From: Cohnella abietis | GTDB taxonomy: Bacteria > Bacillota > Bacilli > Paenibacillales > Paenibacillaceae | Reading direction: 5' to 3' | Length of the DNA: 64,000 nucleotides | NCBI RefSeq assembly: GCF_004295585.1 | Contig: NZ_AP019400.1 | Span: 3,012,001-3,076,000 of the forward strand | Part shown: positions 15,773 to 24,279 of the stretch, in pieces | Layout: every line of letters starts with the position of its first letter | Numbering within the stretch: the stretch's first letter is position 1 | Program-made: the position numbers and the translations under genes | The notes under the pieces: generated by a model | Told to the model about the DNA's origin: nothing | The model's database searches: none | The model's input: the letters and a program-made list of their open reading frames with translations, nothing else

Positions 15773-16444
15773 ATGTTCAAAAACATGTACAACTGGATCG
15801 ACGAACGTCTAGATATTACGCCGATGTGGAGAGATATTGCCGATCACGAGGTGCCTGAGCACGTTAACCCGGCGCATCATTTCTCTGCTTTTGTTTATTG
15901 CTTCGGCGGACTGACGTTCTTTATTACCGTCATTCAGATCCTCTCGGGGATGTTCTTGACGATGTATTATGTACCAGATATTATCAACGCTTATTATAGC
16001 GTTGACTACTTGCAGCATCAGGTTGCTTTCGGAGCGATCGTTCGCGGTATGCATCACTGGGGAGCAAGCCTTGTAATTGTAATGATGTTCCTACATACTC
16101 TTCGCGTTTTCTTCACGGGCTCTTACAAGGCACCGCGTGAAATGAACTGGGTAGTCGGAATGCTAATTTTCTTCGTAATGTTGGGACTTGGATTCACAGG
16201 TTATTTGCTTCCATGGGACAACAAAGCGTATTACGCCACGAAGGTTGGTCTGGAAATTGCAGGTTCTGTTCCTTTCCTAGGCGACTACATCAAGGAGTTA
16301 ATGAACGGTGGAACAATTGTAGGAACGCAAACATTAACGCGGTTCTTCGCTATCCACGTGTTCTTCTTGCCCGGTGCGCTACTTGCTTTGCTTGCCGGAC
16401 ACTTCTTCATGATTCGAAAACAGGGCATTTCCGGGCCGCTGTAA
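15773..16444 (+). CDS. qcrB: Menaquinol:cytochrome c reductase, cytochrome b subunit (b6-like)
   Basis: 223 residues, the short b6-type cytochrome b. Four membrane helices. Haem-ligand histidines are in RGMHHWGASL (H94/H95) and FLHTL (H108), with the partner pair in AIHVFFLPGALLALLAGHFF. A cysteine at position 43 (VYCFGG) matches the residue that binds an extra haem covalently in b6f and Bacillus QcrB. AAGGAGGG lies upstream. Works in the membrane with QcrA and QcrC. Confidence 0.95.
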   Translation: MFKNMYNWIDERLDITPMWRDIADHEVPEHVNPAHHFSAFVYCFGGLTFFITVIQILSGMFLTMYYVPDIINAYYSVDYLQHQVAFGAIVRGMHHWGASLVIVMMFLHTLRVFFTGSYKAPREMNWVVGMLIFFVMLGLGFTGYLLPWDNKAYYATKVGLEIAGSVPFLGDYIKELMNGGTIVGTQTLTRFFAIHVFFLPGALLALLAGHFFMIRKQGISGPL

Positions 16445-16463
16445 CAGAGAGGAGTGGCTAGCG

Positions 16464-17333
16464 ATGGCACATAAACATGATCCAAACGAAAAAATCGTAT
16501 TTATCGGTGATTCACGCGTTCGCAAGCGCGATTACTCGAATGTGACACCACCGGACTATACCGCTTTCCCGGGTAAGTCTGAAGCCTTTATTCCAAACTT
16601 CTTGCTTAAGGAATGGATGGTAGGCGTTGTCGTGCTGGTAGGTTTCTTGGTGCTGGTCATTGCTGAACCGGCTCCACTTGGTTATCCAGCAGATCCATTA
16701 AACAGCGCATTCATTCCAATGCCGGACTGGTATTTCTTGTTCTTGTACCAGTTACTGAAATACCCGTACACTTCGGGAGATTATCTCGTGCTAGGTGTAC
16801 TTGGTCTTTCGGGTCTTCCTTTTATCTCACTACTTCTTGCTCCTTTCCTCGATACAGGTAAAGAGCGCCGCTTCTACCGCCGCCCGATCGCTTCTTCATT
16901 GATGGTCGTGTCGTTAGTAGCTGTTACTTACTTGACTTGGGTTTCTTGGAACCATTACGAGCACGAGTTGGCATTGAATGGCCAAACTCCAGAGCATATA
17001 GAGCGCAAGATCAAAGCAGAGGAAAATAGAGAAAAAGGGTTGCCGCGTCAGGTTCCAGGTAAGGTGAAAATACCTGATATGGTTGCTGCGGACGATCCAG
17101 CCTTTACGGACACGATGACAAAGGCTGCTTGTATTTCTTGTCATGGTGCTGAGCTTGAAGGCGCTAACGGTCCTGCATTACGTGGAATCGGCGATATTCT
17201 TAACAAAGAAGAACTCGTGGACGTTATTACAAATGGTAAAGGCAATGGCAACATGCCTGCATTTAAGGGGAATTTGTCCGACGATCAAATCGATAAAGTG
17301 GCAACTTGGCTTTCCACACAAAAAGCGGAATAA
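16464..17333 (+). CDS. qcrC: Menaquinol:cytochrome c reductase, fused subunit IV/cytochrome c
   Basis: 289 residues. The first half is subunit IV-like with PDWYFLFLYQLLKY (the PEWY-type quinol-site motif appears as PDWY, about 87-90) and membrane helices near 53-68, 108-128 and 145-162. The C-terminal half is a class I cytochrome c domain with C223, C226 and H227 (CISCH) and the axial Met in GNMPAF. This fusion is characteristic of Bacillus-type bc complexes. The site GAGAGGAGTGG precedes the ATG. A terminator follows 20 bases after the stop. Confidence 0.95.
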   Translation: MAHKHDPNEKIVFIGDSRVRKRDYSNVTPPDYTAFPGKSEAFIPNFLLKEWMVGVVVLVGFLVLVIAEPAPLGYPADPLNSAFIPMPDWYFLFLYQLLKYPYTSGDYLVLGVLGLSGLPFISLLLAPFLDTGKERRFYRRPIASSLMVVSLVAVTYLTWVSWNHYEHELALNGQTPEHIERKIKAEENREKGLPRQVPGKVKIPDMVAADDPAFTDTMTKAACISCHGAELEGANGPALRGIGDILNKEELVDVITNGKGNGNMPAFKGNLSDDQIDKVATWLSTQKAE

Positions 17334-17355
17334 TCATTCCGTTTGCAAAGCGCTA

Positions 17356-17384
17356 AACCTGACCGTTTTCTGGTCAGGTTTTTT
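17356..17384 (+). terminator. Intrinsic terminator after qcrC
   Basis: Stem AACCTGACC (17356-17364) with GGTCAGGTT (17372-17380) and T-run to 17384. It lies only 22 bases before the start of the next gene, so ypjA expression may depend on readthrough. Confidence 0.85.
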
Positions 17385-17405
17385 GATGAAAGGAGGAATG
17401 AAAGG

Positions 17406-18050
17406 TTGAACTGGTGGAAATGGCTTCTCTCTAGAAGTATATTGCTTCATCCAACAACTTTGTGGATACTTATGCTGATTTATGTTCCAGGTACTCTGTA
17501 CGGTTATTATTGGTACAAGGACCAATTGGTTAAAGTATGGAACGAGCACCCTCATTGGCAAATTCCTTTCGTTCCTGACAGCCCTACCGCTTCATTATTT
17601 TTCGCATTAGCCGTTCTATGGCTGTGGGTTTCTCCAAAGCCTTCTAAGCGTCAATGGGTTAATGCCGTGCGTGGTGTTATTGAAGCACTCGGCGTTGTGA
17701 CGTCGGTCAAATATGGCATTTGGGCTACGGCTATTATTTTTGCCGGACAAGCTCAAGGAGATGTCCTGCACTGGGATCATTGGATGCTTATTATCGGACA
17801 TACAGCAATGGCAGTGACCGCACTTCTCTACGCTAGGTTTTTCACGTTTGGAGGCTTAGCATTACTTGCTGCTGCGATGTGGACATTCCTTAATGACACC
17901 TTGGATTACAGCTATGATATATTTCCTTACTTACCGACGCAATTGTATGATGACTTATTTTACGTGGGACTCTTTACCTTCCTGCTAACTGCGCTAAGTG
18001 TGTTGGCGGCAGCATTATCAAAGTTTCTTTTTATTAAAGAACCAAGGTAG
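17406..18050 (+). CDS. ypjA: YpjA-like membrane protein (DUF1405)
   Basis: 214 residues from a TTG at 17406, nine bases after a perfect AGGAGG. A longer frame from 17343 would run through the qcrC terminator and is rejected. Polytopic: hydrophobic helices near 17-33, 55-70, 95-112, 123-150 and 185-205. Contains conserved-looking GDVLHWDHWMLIIGHTAMA. In Bacillus it also follows qcrC; function unknown, probably linked to the respiratory chain by position only. Confidence 0.8.
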   Translation: MNWWKWLLSRSILLHPTTLWILMLIYVPGTLYGYYWYKDQLVKVWNEHPHWQIPFVPDSPTASLFFALAVLWLWVSPKPSKRQWVNAVRGVIEALGVVTSVKYGIWATAIIFAGQAQGDVLHWDHWMLIIGHTAMAVTALLYARFFTFGGLALLAAAMWTFLNDTLDYSYDIFPYLPTQLYDDLFYVGLFTFLLTALSVLAAALSKFLFIKEPR

Positions 18051-18069
18051 GACAAGACGTTCTAAATAC

Positions 18070-18115
18070 GGACATCCCCTCATATCCATTGGGTAGGAGG
18101 GGATGTCCGTGTTTT
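18070..18115 (+). terminator. 12-bp hairpin terminator that contains the ypjB ribosome binding site
   Basis: GGACATCCCCTC (18070-18081) pairs perfectly with GAGGGGATGTCC (18097-18108); 15-base loop; TGTTTTTATT follows. The 3' arm contains AGGAGGGG, the ribosome binding site for the gene downstream, and ends right before its probable GTG start. The same element therefore can end the qcr/ypjA transcript and mask translation initiation of ypjB in readthrough RNA. Confidence 0.75.
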
Positions 18116-19080
18116 TATTAACATTGCAATTCCAAAGACGTAGAAGGCTGCGGATTATGGCAGCAAGCATTTTACTTAGCTTGTGCTTATTTATATGTAC
18201 ACCAGCATTGGCTTTGGGAAGTCCTTCTGTTGCCAGCCAATCGTTAGTGTCAAATAAAGTAGATCAAGCAACTGGAAAAGCTTATGATAGCTTTCTAAAG
18301 TCTGCTATCGCGTTGTATGATGCTGTGAACGACGGTGAAATTGAAGTTGTCATGCAATGCTTAGCGGCTATAGAGGAGCAATTTCGTTCCTTGTCAATGA
18401 AGGAAATTGTAACGGCGGATGGTATTCATGCGTTAGCTCAAAATGTGACAGAGATGAAGAGAGCCGTTGCAGCTTCTTCACCCGATGAGCATAAGTGGAA
18501 GTCAGGGGCAGCAGCTCTGAGATTAGCAGCTGATGCGTTGGCTCATCCATCAAAGCCAATTTGGCATCAATATCGTAATGTTCTGAATGAAGATATAGCG
18601 AGACTCAGCAAAGCCTTACCGGGAAAATCGTCTGATTCTAGCGCCATTTCAAAAACAGCACTGTTGGCGTATAATCAATTATCCGAGCATTATCGAGTCA
18701 TACGTACAGCAGCACTACTTAAGGAAGAGCCTTGGAAAATAGAACGAGGTGACTCTGTTCTTCGTTACACCGATCGTATTCTTAAAGGGAATGCTCCGAA
18801 TGAACAAATGCTTCAGGGAGCTATTAAAGCGTTGCAGGAAGCGATGGATGGCTTATTTCCTGGTAGTAAGCAGACTTCCGCTACAATTGTACCCCCAATA
18901 ACAACGGCGCCACCGTCATGGGGATGGACTGCCATGATGGGCTCCTTTATTGTAACGATCCTTACTTGGGTTGGTTGGAAACGCTACAAGGTGGATGAAT
19001 ATGTTGGTCAGGGAAAACGTAATAAACCCGATGAATCTGAGGACGCGGCCCAAAAAATGCTGAAGAGATGGAAAAAATAG
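18109..19080 (+). CDS. ypjB: YpjB-like sporulation protein
   Basis: 323 residues if started at GTG 18109, eight bases after AGGAGG; an ATG at 18103 is too close to the site, and an ATG at 18157 would remove the basic RRRRLR that should lead the signal peptide (RIMAASILLSLCLFICTPALALG in part). After the signal the protein is mostly helical, and a second membrane helix lies near the C-terminus (WGWTAMMGSFIVTILTWVGW), followed by a charged tail. Position matches Bacillus ypjB, annotated as a sporulation protein; homology is inferred mainly from synteny and architecture. It converges on the next gene with nine bases between stops. Confidence 0.65.
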   Translation: MFLLTLQFQRRRRLRIMAASILLSLCLFICTPALALGSPSVASQSLVSNKVDQATGKAYDSFLKSAIALYDAVNDGEIEVVMQCLAAIEEQFRSLSMKEIVTADGIHALAQNVTEMKRAVAASSPDEHKWKSGAAALRLAADALAHPSKPIWHQYRNVLNEDIARLSKALPGKSSDSSAISKTALLAYNQLSEHYRVIRTAALLKEEPWKIERGDSVLRYTDRILKGNAPNEQMLQGAIKALQEAMDGLFPGSKQTSATIVPPITTAPPSWGWTAMMGSFIVTILTWVGWKRYKVDEYVGQGKRNKPDESEDAAQKMLKRWKK

Positions 19081-19089
19081 AGCAACCCG

Positions 19090-19959
19090 TTACTCTTCAC
19101 GGAAGCCTTCACCGAGTACATCATGAACATCACTAATGACGATAAAAGCCTGCCGGTCATGAAGACGGATAAGGCTTTTTAATTTGCGAATTTCAAATCG
19201 GCTAACAACGCAGTAAACGATCATCTTACTCTCACCCGAGTAGCCTCCAGTTGCTGGCATTAGGGTCACCCCGCGCTCAAGCTCCAATGTAATGTCCTTG
19301 GCCAGCTTCTCCGGGGTATGACACAATATCGTGAAAGCCTTAGCCGAATAGGCGCCTTCTTGTATGAAATCAATGATTCTAGAGGCAATGAATACACTAA
19401 CCAAGGTGTACAACACTTTCTCCTTCGGTATGAATAGAAGGGATACACAAAGGATTAATACGTCCAATGAAAGTATGATTTGACCCATGCTCCAGCCTTT
19501 TAAGCGGTGCAAAATTCTTGCAATAATATCTACGCCACCCGTCGTTCCCCCAGCTCGGAATACTAATCCTAGACCTACGCCAAGCGTAACTCCAGCATAG
19601 AGGACGACAAGGATAAAGTCCTGCGTAGAGATGAACGGAATTAGCCAGCCATGAGCGACCAGAACCTCTGTAATCCACAAAAATAAAGAAAGCAGCAATG
19701 TCCCTGCGAAGGTGTAAATCATCGCATGCTTCCCAAGCTGACGCCATCCCAGAAAAAACAAAGGGAGATTGATCAATAGGGAAGTCAGAGAGACAGGCAA
19801 ATTCAAAGCGTAATTCAAAAGCACAGCAACGCCGGTAACTCCGCCCTCCATGAGCATATTCGGGATAATAAAATACTGAAGACCGAAAGCATATATGGCG
19901 GTTCCTGCGACTAACAAGCTCCAAGATCTTATGTTGCTCCATGAAAAGGCTTCATTCAT
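19090..19959 (-). CDS. YitT family membrane protein with C-terminal DUF2179
   Basis: 289 residues from the ATG at 19959, with GGAGG eight bases upstream; the frame opens earlier but without a site. Five or so membrane helices in the first 190 residues with the typical GGTTGGVDIIARIL and LEGGVTG-like (MEGGVTGVAVLL) motifs, then a cytoplasmic DUF2179 domain (AFTILCHTPEKLAKDITLELERGVT and SDVHDVLGEGF). Corresponds by position to ypjC. Function of the family is unknown; members are suspected transporters. Divergent from the next gene. Confidence 0.85.
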   Translation of the reverse strand: MNEAFSWSNIRSWSLLVAGTAIYAFGLQYFIIPNMLMEGGVTGVAVLLNYALNLPVSLTSLLINLPLFFLGWRQLGKHAMIYTFAGTLLLSLFLWITEVLVAHGWLIPFISTQDFILVVLYAGVTLGVGLGLVFRAGGTTGGVDIIARILHRLKGWSMGQIILSLDVLILCVSLLFIPKEKVLYTLVSVFIASRIIDFIQEGAYSAKAFTILCHTPEKLAKDITLELERGVTLMPATGGYSGESKMIVYCVVSRFEIRKLKSLIRLHDRQAFIVISDVHDVLGEGFREE

Positions 19960-19982
19960 AGACGATTCCTCCAAAAATGCAT

Positions 19983-20011
19983 TTGTTTTCGTAAACATCT
20001 TAGGCTAACAT
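19983..20011 (+). promoter_or_regulatory. Possible promoter for the MazG-like gene
   Basis: TTGTTT (19983-19988), 17-base spacer, TAACAT (20006-20011), in the divergent intergenic region. Confidence 0.4.
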
Positions 20012-20043
20012 AGGGAAGACACCTTCAAGAAAGGATGCGGACT

Positions 20044-20412
20044 ATGGGAGAATCCCGCATAACTGATTTAACGCTGACGGAGCGTACGCTTGCCGACATT
20101 CAACGTGATGTTGATGCCTATATTTCGCAATTTAAGGAAGGGTACTTCTCACCGATGTCAATGCTTGCTAGAATGACGGAAGAGGTAGGCGAGCTAGCTC
20201 GTGAGGTTAATCACCAATTTGGTGAAAAACCGAAAAAGAAGGATGAAGATGATAACTCAATTGAAATGGAATTGGGCGATATTCTCTTTATTGTTACTTG
20301 TTTTGCCAATTCATTAGGCATTGATATGACAGAAGCACATCGTAAGGTTATGCATAAATTCAATACCCGAGATGCCGACAGGTGGACCAAGAAGTACACC
20401 GATAACGTGTAA
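20044..20412 (+). CDS. ypjD: MazG-like nucleotide pyrophosphohydrolase
   Basis: 122 residues from ATG 20044, nine bases after AAGAAAGG; the ATG at 20035 is adjacent to the site. All-alpha NTP pyrophosphatase fold with metal-binding EEVGELAREVN (about 48-58) and ELGDILFIVTCFANSLGID (about 79-97), giving the E-x2-E and E-x2-D ligands. Hydrolyses nucleoside triphosphates to monophosphates, likely house-cleaning. Same neighbourhood as Bacillus ypjD ahead of dapB. Confidence 0.85.
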   Translation: MGESRITDLTLTERTLADIQRDVDAYISQFKEGYFSPMSMLARMTEEVGELAREVNHQFGEKPKKKDEDDNSIEMELGDILFIVTCFANSLGIDMTEAHRKVMHKFNTRDADRWTKKYTDNV

Positions 20413-20458
20413 TTGCCATATGCTGAACTATCCCCTAAATGAAGGGAGGATAGTCGGC

Positions 20459-21007
20459 ATGGATGGGGAAACGTGCCTCCGGCAGGCTTATGAAGCCATT
20501 TTTCATGGGGATTTCGAATTAGCTATATACTGGTTTGGGCAGGCAATAGCAATTGAACCCGAGAATGCTGCCTATCATTACAGAGGATCCATTACCTGTG
20601 CAAGGAGCGGTAAGCTTAAGCTTGCACTAACGTATGCTGAAAGAGCCGTACAGTTAGATCCGAATGATTCGAGCTATCAATTAAACCTGCGGATGATCTT
20701 GTCCAGACAGAAAATCATTGAGGCAAGAGGGCTGCTAGCTTCAGCTTCACCAGACATTGAGAAGAGCCTGGAGTTATTGCAGGAAGCTGCGAAGCTTGAC
20801 CCGTTGTCAGCAGAAGCCAGATTGCTGCTCGGTGTCCTGTACCGGATACAAAGGAATTATAAGCTTGCATTAGATTCCCTACGAGATGCTCTTCAGCTTG
20901 AGCCTCAGCATGAAGAAGCCAAACGCTTGCTACACGAAGTGCGGGCAGAGAGACGCCGCCTTCTTAAACAACAATATTCTCACTACAACTCGAAAAGGAA
21001 CAGGTGA
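20459..21007 (+). CDS. Tetratricopeptide repeat protein
   Basis: 182 residues from ATG 20459, nine bases after GGGAGG. TPR helices: AYEAIFHGDFELAIYWFGQAIAIEPENA, YAERAVQLDPNDSSYQLNL, ELLQEAAKLDPLSAEARLLLGVLYRIQRNYKLALDSLRDALQLEPQHEEA, quoted here by their ends; four repeats at about 7-40, 40-75, 100-135 and 135-165, then a basic tail. A protein-interaction scaffold; partner unknown. The site is inside the 3' arm of a hairpin ACTATCC/GGATAGT (20427-20454), so translation may be controlled. It is inserted between ypjD and dapB relative to Bacillus. Confidence 0.8.
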   Translation: MDGETCLRQAYEAIFHGDFELAIYWFGQAIAIEPENAAYHYRGSITCARSGKLKLALTYAERAVQLDPNDSSYQLNLRMILSRQKIIEARGLLASASPDIEKSLELLQEAAKLDPLSAEARLLLGVLYRIQRNYKLALDSLRDALQLEPQHEEAKRLLHEVRAERRRLLKQQYSHYNSKRNR

Positions 21008-21011
21008 TAGC

Positions 21012-21818
21012 ATGTCTCAAAAAATTACTGTAGCCGTAGCTGGAGCAGGCGGAAGAATGGGCCGTGAAGTCGTAAAAATGGTATTAGAAGATCCTGAACT
21101 ACAGTTAGTAGCAGCAATTGGTAATACTTCAACAGGCGCAGTTGACGCCGGGTCACTAGTCGGGAAGCCCGATACCGGCGTCATCGTTTTATCCAATTTG
21201 GCCGATGCCTTGTCTGTCAGCCGTCCCGATGTCCTTGTTGATTTCACGAATCCTAAGTCTGCGATGCCCAATACCGAAACGGCACTTGCCTATGGTGTGC
21301 GTCCTGTAATTGGAACAACCGGCTTTACACCGGAGCAAATCGTAGAACTAGACAAAATCTGTCGAGATAAAGGAATCGGTGGGCTGATCGCTCCTAACTT
21401 TTCCATCGGGGCCATCCTTATGATGAAATTTTCTGCGATGGCTGCCAAGTATTTTCCCCATGTGGAAATCATTGAATACCATGGTGACCAAAAATTAGAT
21501 GCTCCGTCAGGTACATCAATAAAAACGGCGGAATTAATATCACAAGCAAGACAGGAGCTTCGTCAAGGAAACCCGAATGAAGAGGAAGTCATTGAAGGCG
21601 CTAGAGGTGGCTATTACGACGGATTCCGCATACATAGCGTTCGGCTCCCTGGAGTGTTTGCCCAACAGGAGGTTGTGTTCGGTGCGTTTGGACAAACTCT
21701 CAAAATACGTCACGATTCCTTCGATCGTGCTGGCTATATGCCTGGTGTTAATACTGCAATCAAAAAAATCATGAGCGTAACAGGCATGGTTTATGGATTC
21801 GAGCACTTCTTAGATTAA
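21012..21818 (+). CDS. dapB: 4-hydroxy-tetrahydrodipicolinate reductase
   Basis: 268 residues from ATG 21012. NAD(P)H loop [11 protein letters not shown] at about 10-20; catalytic block [15 protein letters not shown] at about 157-171; VIGTTGFT. Reduces the dihydrodipicolinate precursor in the diaminopimelate/lysine pathway. The frame extends upstream inside the TPR gene but that part has no family similarity. Lies five bases after the TPR stop, so likely co-transcribed. Confidence 0.95.
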   Translation: MSQKITVAVAGAGGRMGREVVKMVLEDPELQLVAAIGNTSTGAVDAGSLVGKPDTGVIVLSNLADALSVSRPDVLVDFTNPKSAMPNTETALAYGVRPVIGTTGFTPEQIVELDKICRDKGIGGLIAPNFSIGAILMMKFSAMAAKYFPHVEIIEYHGDQKLDAPSGTSIKTAELISQARQELRQGNPNEEEVIEGARGGYYDGFRIHSVRLPGVFAQQEVVFGAFGQTLKIRHDSFDRAGYMPGVNTAIKKIMSVTGMVYGFEHFLD

Positions 21819-21852
21819 ACTAAACTTCCCTCAAGAGAGGAGATTACCATCC

Positions 21853-22275
21853 ATGATGGAAATCGCGCTAATCGCTCACGACAGAAAAAAAGATGAGATG
21901 GTGAATTTCGCCATCGCCTATGAGCATGTACTTAAGCATCATAGGCTCTATGCAACGGGAACAACAGGAACTCGAATTATGGAAAGCACTTCCTTAACTA
22001 TACATCGTTTCATGTCCGGACCTTTAGGCGGAGACCAGCAGATTGGAGCCAGAGTAGCGGAAAATACGATGGACCTCATCCTATTTTTCCGTGATCCATT
22101 AATGGCACAGCCGCACGAGCCGGATATTATTGCACTTCTAAGGCTTAGTGATGTACAGGGTATCCCGGTGGCGACGAATGTCGCGACAGGGGAGCTGCTT
22201 GTTAAAGCGTTGGAGCGCGGAGATTTTGCTTGGCGCGAGCTCGTACATAAATATAAGCCGGGGATAGAAGAATGA
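21853..22275 (+). CDS. mgsA: Methylglyoxal synthase
   Basis: 140 residues. Converts dihydroxyacetone phosphate to methylglyoxal, a bypass that relieves sugar phosphate stress. Seen: [26 protein letters not shown] (phosphate loop), [20 protein letters not shown] with catalytic aspartates, FFRDPL and HEPDI. AGAGGAG precedes; two adjacent ATGs at 21853 and 21856. Overlaps bshB1 as ATGA; methylglyoxal detoxification uses bacillithiol, so the coupling makes sense. Confidence 0.95.
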   Translation: MMEIALIAHDRKKDEMVNFAIAYEHVLKHHRLYATGTTGTRIMESTSLTIHRFMSGPLGGDQQIGARVAENTMDLILFFRDPLMAQPHEPDIIALLRLSDVQGIPVATNVATGELLVKALERGDFAWRELVHKYKPGIEE

Positions 22276-22982
22276 GTAAGATTGCTCATAAGCAATTAGA
22301 CATACTCATATTTGCTGCACATCCAGACGACGCGGAAATCGGCATGGGTGGAACGATTGCTAAGCACATTAAGGAAGGCTTATCGGTAGGAATTATCGAT
22401 TTGACTTATGCTGAGATGTCTTCGAATGGGGATGTCGAAACGAGGCAAAAGGAAGCTGCTGAAGCCTCGAGGGTGCTTGGTTTGACTGTGAGGGATAATC
22501 TTGGCCTGCCTGACCGCCGGCTTGCGGTAATTGCCCAGCACACGGATCTTATGGTTGAGGCTATTCGCAAATATCGCCCTCGGCTTGTTTTTGCTCCTTA
22601 TGTTATTGATAGGCATCCCGATCATATCACTTGTAGTCGGATGGCTGAGGAAGCCGTATTTAATGCTAAGCTGCGAAAATATTTGCCTGAGCTACCGGCA
22701 TGGACGGTTGATCAGCTCATTTTTTATTTCATCAACGACGCACATACGCCTCAGCTATTAATTGACGTAAGTGATGTACATGATATTAAGATGAATGCCC
22801 TTAAGGCTTATCGTTCGCAATTTCTTCCGGCTGACAATCAAGCAGATTGGGTTGAAACGCCGCTTACGGGAGCTTATTTAGAGCTTATCGTGGCCAGAGA
22901 TCGTTTGCTTGGGCAGGCTAAGAAATATAAATATGCCGAAGGCTTCATTGCCAAAGGCCCAGTTGCCCTTAATTACTTCTAA
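22272..22982 (+). CDS. bshB1: Bacillithiol biosynthesis deacetylase BshB1
   Basis: 236 residues, LmbE/PIG-L fold. Zinc site AHPDDAE (about 15-21) and HPDH (about 115-118); GMGGT and PDRRL blocks. Removes acetyl from GlcNAc-malate in the second step of bacillithiol synthesis. Coupled to mgsA by ATGA overlap and followed by bshA. Confidence 0.93.
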   Translation: MSKIAHKQLDILIFAAHPDDAEIGMGGTIAKHIKEGLSVGIIDLTYAEMSSNGDVETRQKEAAEASRVLGLTVRDNLGLPDRRLAVIAQHTDLMVEAIRKYRPRLVFAPYVIDRHPDHITCSRMAEEAVFNAKLRKYLPELPAWTVDQLIFYFINDAHTPQLLIDVSDVHDIKMNALKAYRSQFLPADNQADWVETPLTGAYLELIVARDRLLGQAKKYKYAEGFIAKGPVALNYF

Positions 22983-23074
22983 TGTCGATTACTTAGAGAA
23001 TACAATGAAATGTGCGTCTGGGATGCGCAGTCAGAGCGCGCGTTCCATTCGCATGGCAGAAAGGAGAACTCGAC

Positions 23075-24238
23075 ATGAATCGTCCGTTAAAAATAGGAAT
23101 TACCTGTTATCCGTCGCTAGGCGGTTCGGGGGTAGTCGCGACAGAGCTCGGAAAATTACTTGCCGAAAAAGGTCACGAAATTCATTTTATTACACATAGC
23201 ATGCCGTTTCGCCTTGGGAAATTCCACCGAAATATTTTCTACCATGAAGTCGAGGTTTCAGATTATTACGTATTTCGCTATCCGCCCTACGATCTGTCGC
23301 TTGCAAGTAAAATGAATCAAGTAGCTAGACTGCAAAATTTGGATTTACTTCATGTCCATTACGCTGTGCCGCATGCTATATGTGCAATATTAGCTAAACA
23401 AATGGCTGGAGATGACCTGAAGGTCGTAACAACTCTTCACGGAACGGATATAACTGTATTAGCGCAGGATGAGTCGCTTAAAGATATTATTCGATTGGGT
23501 ATCCGTCAAAGCGATGCAGTAACTGCTGTGAGTCAAGATCTTATTAAAGAAACCCGTGATCTTCTAGATATAAATGAGCATATCGATTTAACATACAATT
23601 TTGTGGACAAACGAATTTATTATCCTCGTGAATGTAAGGATTTACGGAGTGATTATGCGGACCCTCACGAGAAGGTACTCATGCACATTTCCAACTTCCG
23701 ACCAGTGAAGCGTACGATGGACGTAGTTGATATTTTCGCCAAAGTAAATGCAGTTACACCTTCCAAGCTTGTACTTGTAGGGGAAGGACCGGATTTGCCG
23801 AAAATTCAAACCAAAATTAATGCCCTGGGTCTAGCTCATCGGGTACATTTCTTGGGAAAACAGGATGATGTGGCTCAGGTTATCTCCATTGCTGATTTGA
23901 TGCTGCTTCCTTCGGAGAAGGAGAGCTTTGGGTTAGTTGCTTTGGAAGCGATGGCTTGTGGAGTCCCAACAATCGGCTCAGTCGCTGGAGGAATTCCAGA
24001 GCTTGTTCAGCATGGTAAAACGGGCTTCTTATCAACAATCGGAAACACCGAGGATATGGCAGACAATGCACTGAAATTATTGACTAACGATAAGCTGTAT
24101 GCAGAATTCAGAGAAGCTTGTATACAGAGAGCGCATCATGTGTTTTGCGATGAGCTCATTACCGCACAATACGAAGAAATTTATTACCGTGTTCTAGGAA
24201 TGCCACTTAAGACTCCTGTGTCAGCTTGCCAAGTGTAA
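23075..24238 (+). CDS. bshA: N-acetyl-alpha-D-glucosaminyl L-malate synthase BshA
   Basis: 387 residues from ATG 23075, with AAAGGAGA upstream; 21 codons of open frame before it are not part of the family. GT4 glycosyltransferase: CYPSLGGSGVVATELGK at the N-terminus, HVHYAVPHA-like (LLHVHYAVPHA), TLHGTDITVLAQD, ISNFRPVKR, and the nucleotide-sugar EX7E motif in EKESFGLVALEAMACGVP. Joins GlcNAc from UDP-GlcNAc to malate, first step of bacillithiol synthesis. Confidence 0.94.
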   Translation: MNRPLKIGITCYPSLGGSGVVATELGKLLAEKGHEIHFITHSMPFRLGKFHRNIFYHEVEVSDYYVFRYPPYDLSLASKMNQVARLQNLDLLHVHYAVPHAICAILAKQMAGDDLKVVTTLHGTDITVLAQDESLKDIIRLGIRQSDAVTAVSQDLIKETRDLLDINEHIDLTYNFVDKRIYYPRECKDLRSDYADPHEKVLMHISNFRPVKRTMDVVDIFAKVNAVTPSKLVLVGEGPDLPKIQTKINALGLAHRVHFLGKQDDVAQVISIADLMLLPSEKESFGLVALEAMACGVPTIGSVAGGIPELVQHGKTGFLSTIGNTEDMADNALKLLTNDKLYAEFREACIQRAHHVFCDELITAQYEEIYYRVLGMPLKTPVSACQV

Positions 24239-24279
24239 CAGCCCATGGAGTCTGGGTGAGTGGAAGGTGTTGTTGTAAG

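Noticed and set aside
15343..15792. 149-residue minus-strand frame over qcrA
   Set aside because: Antisense shadow of a clear Rieske protein gene; no start signals.
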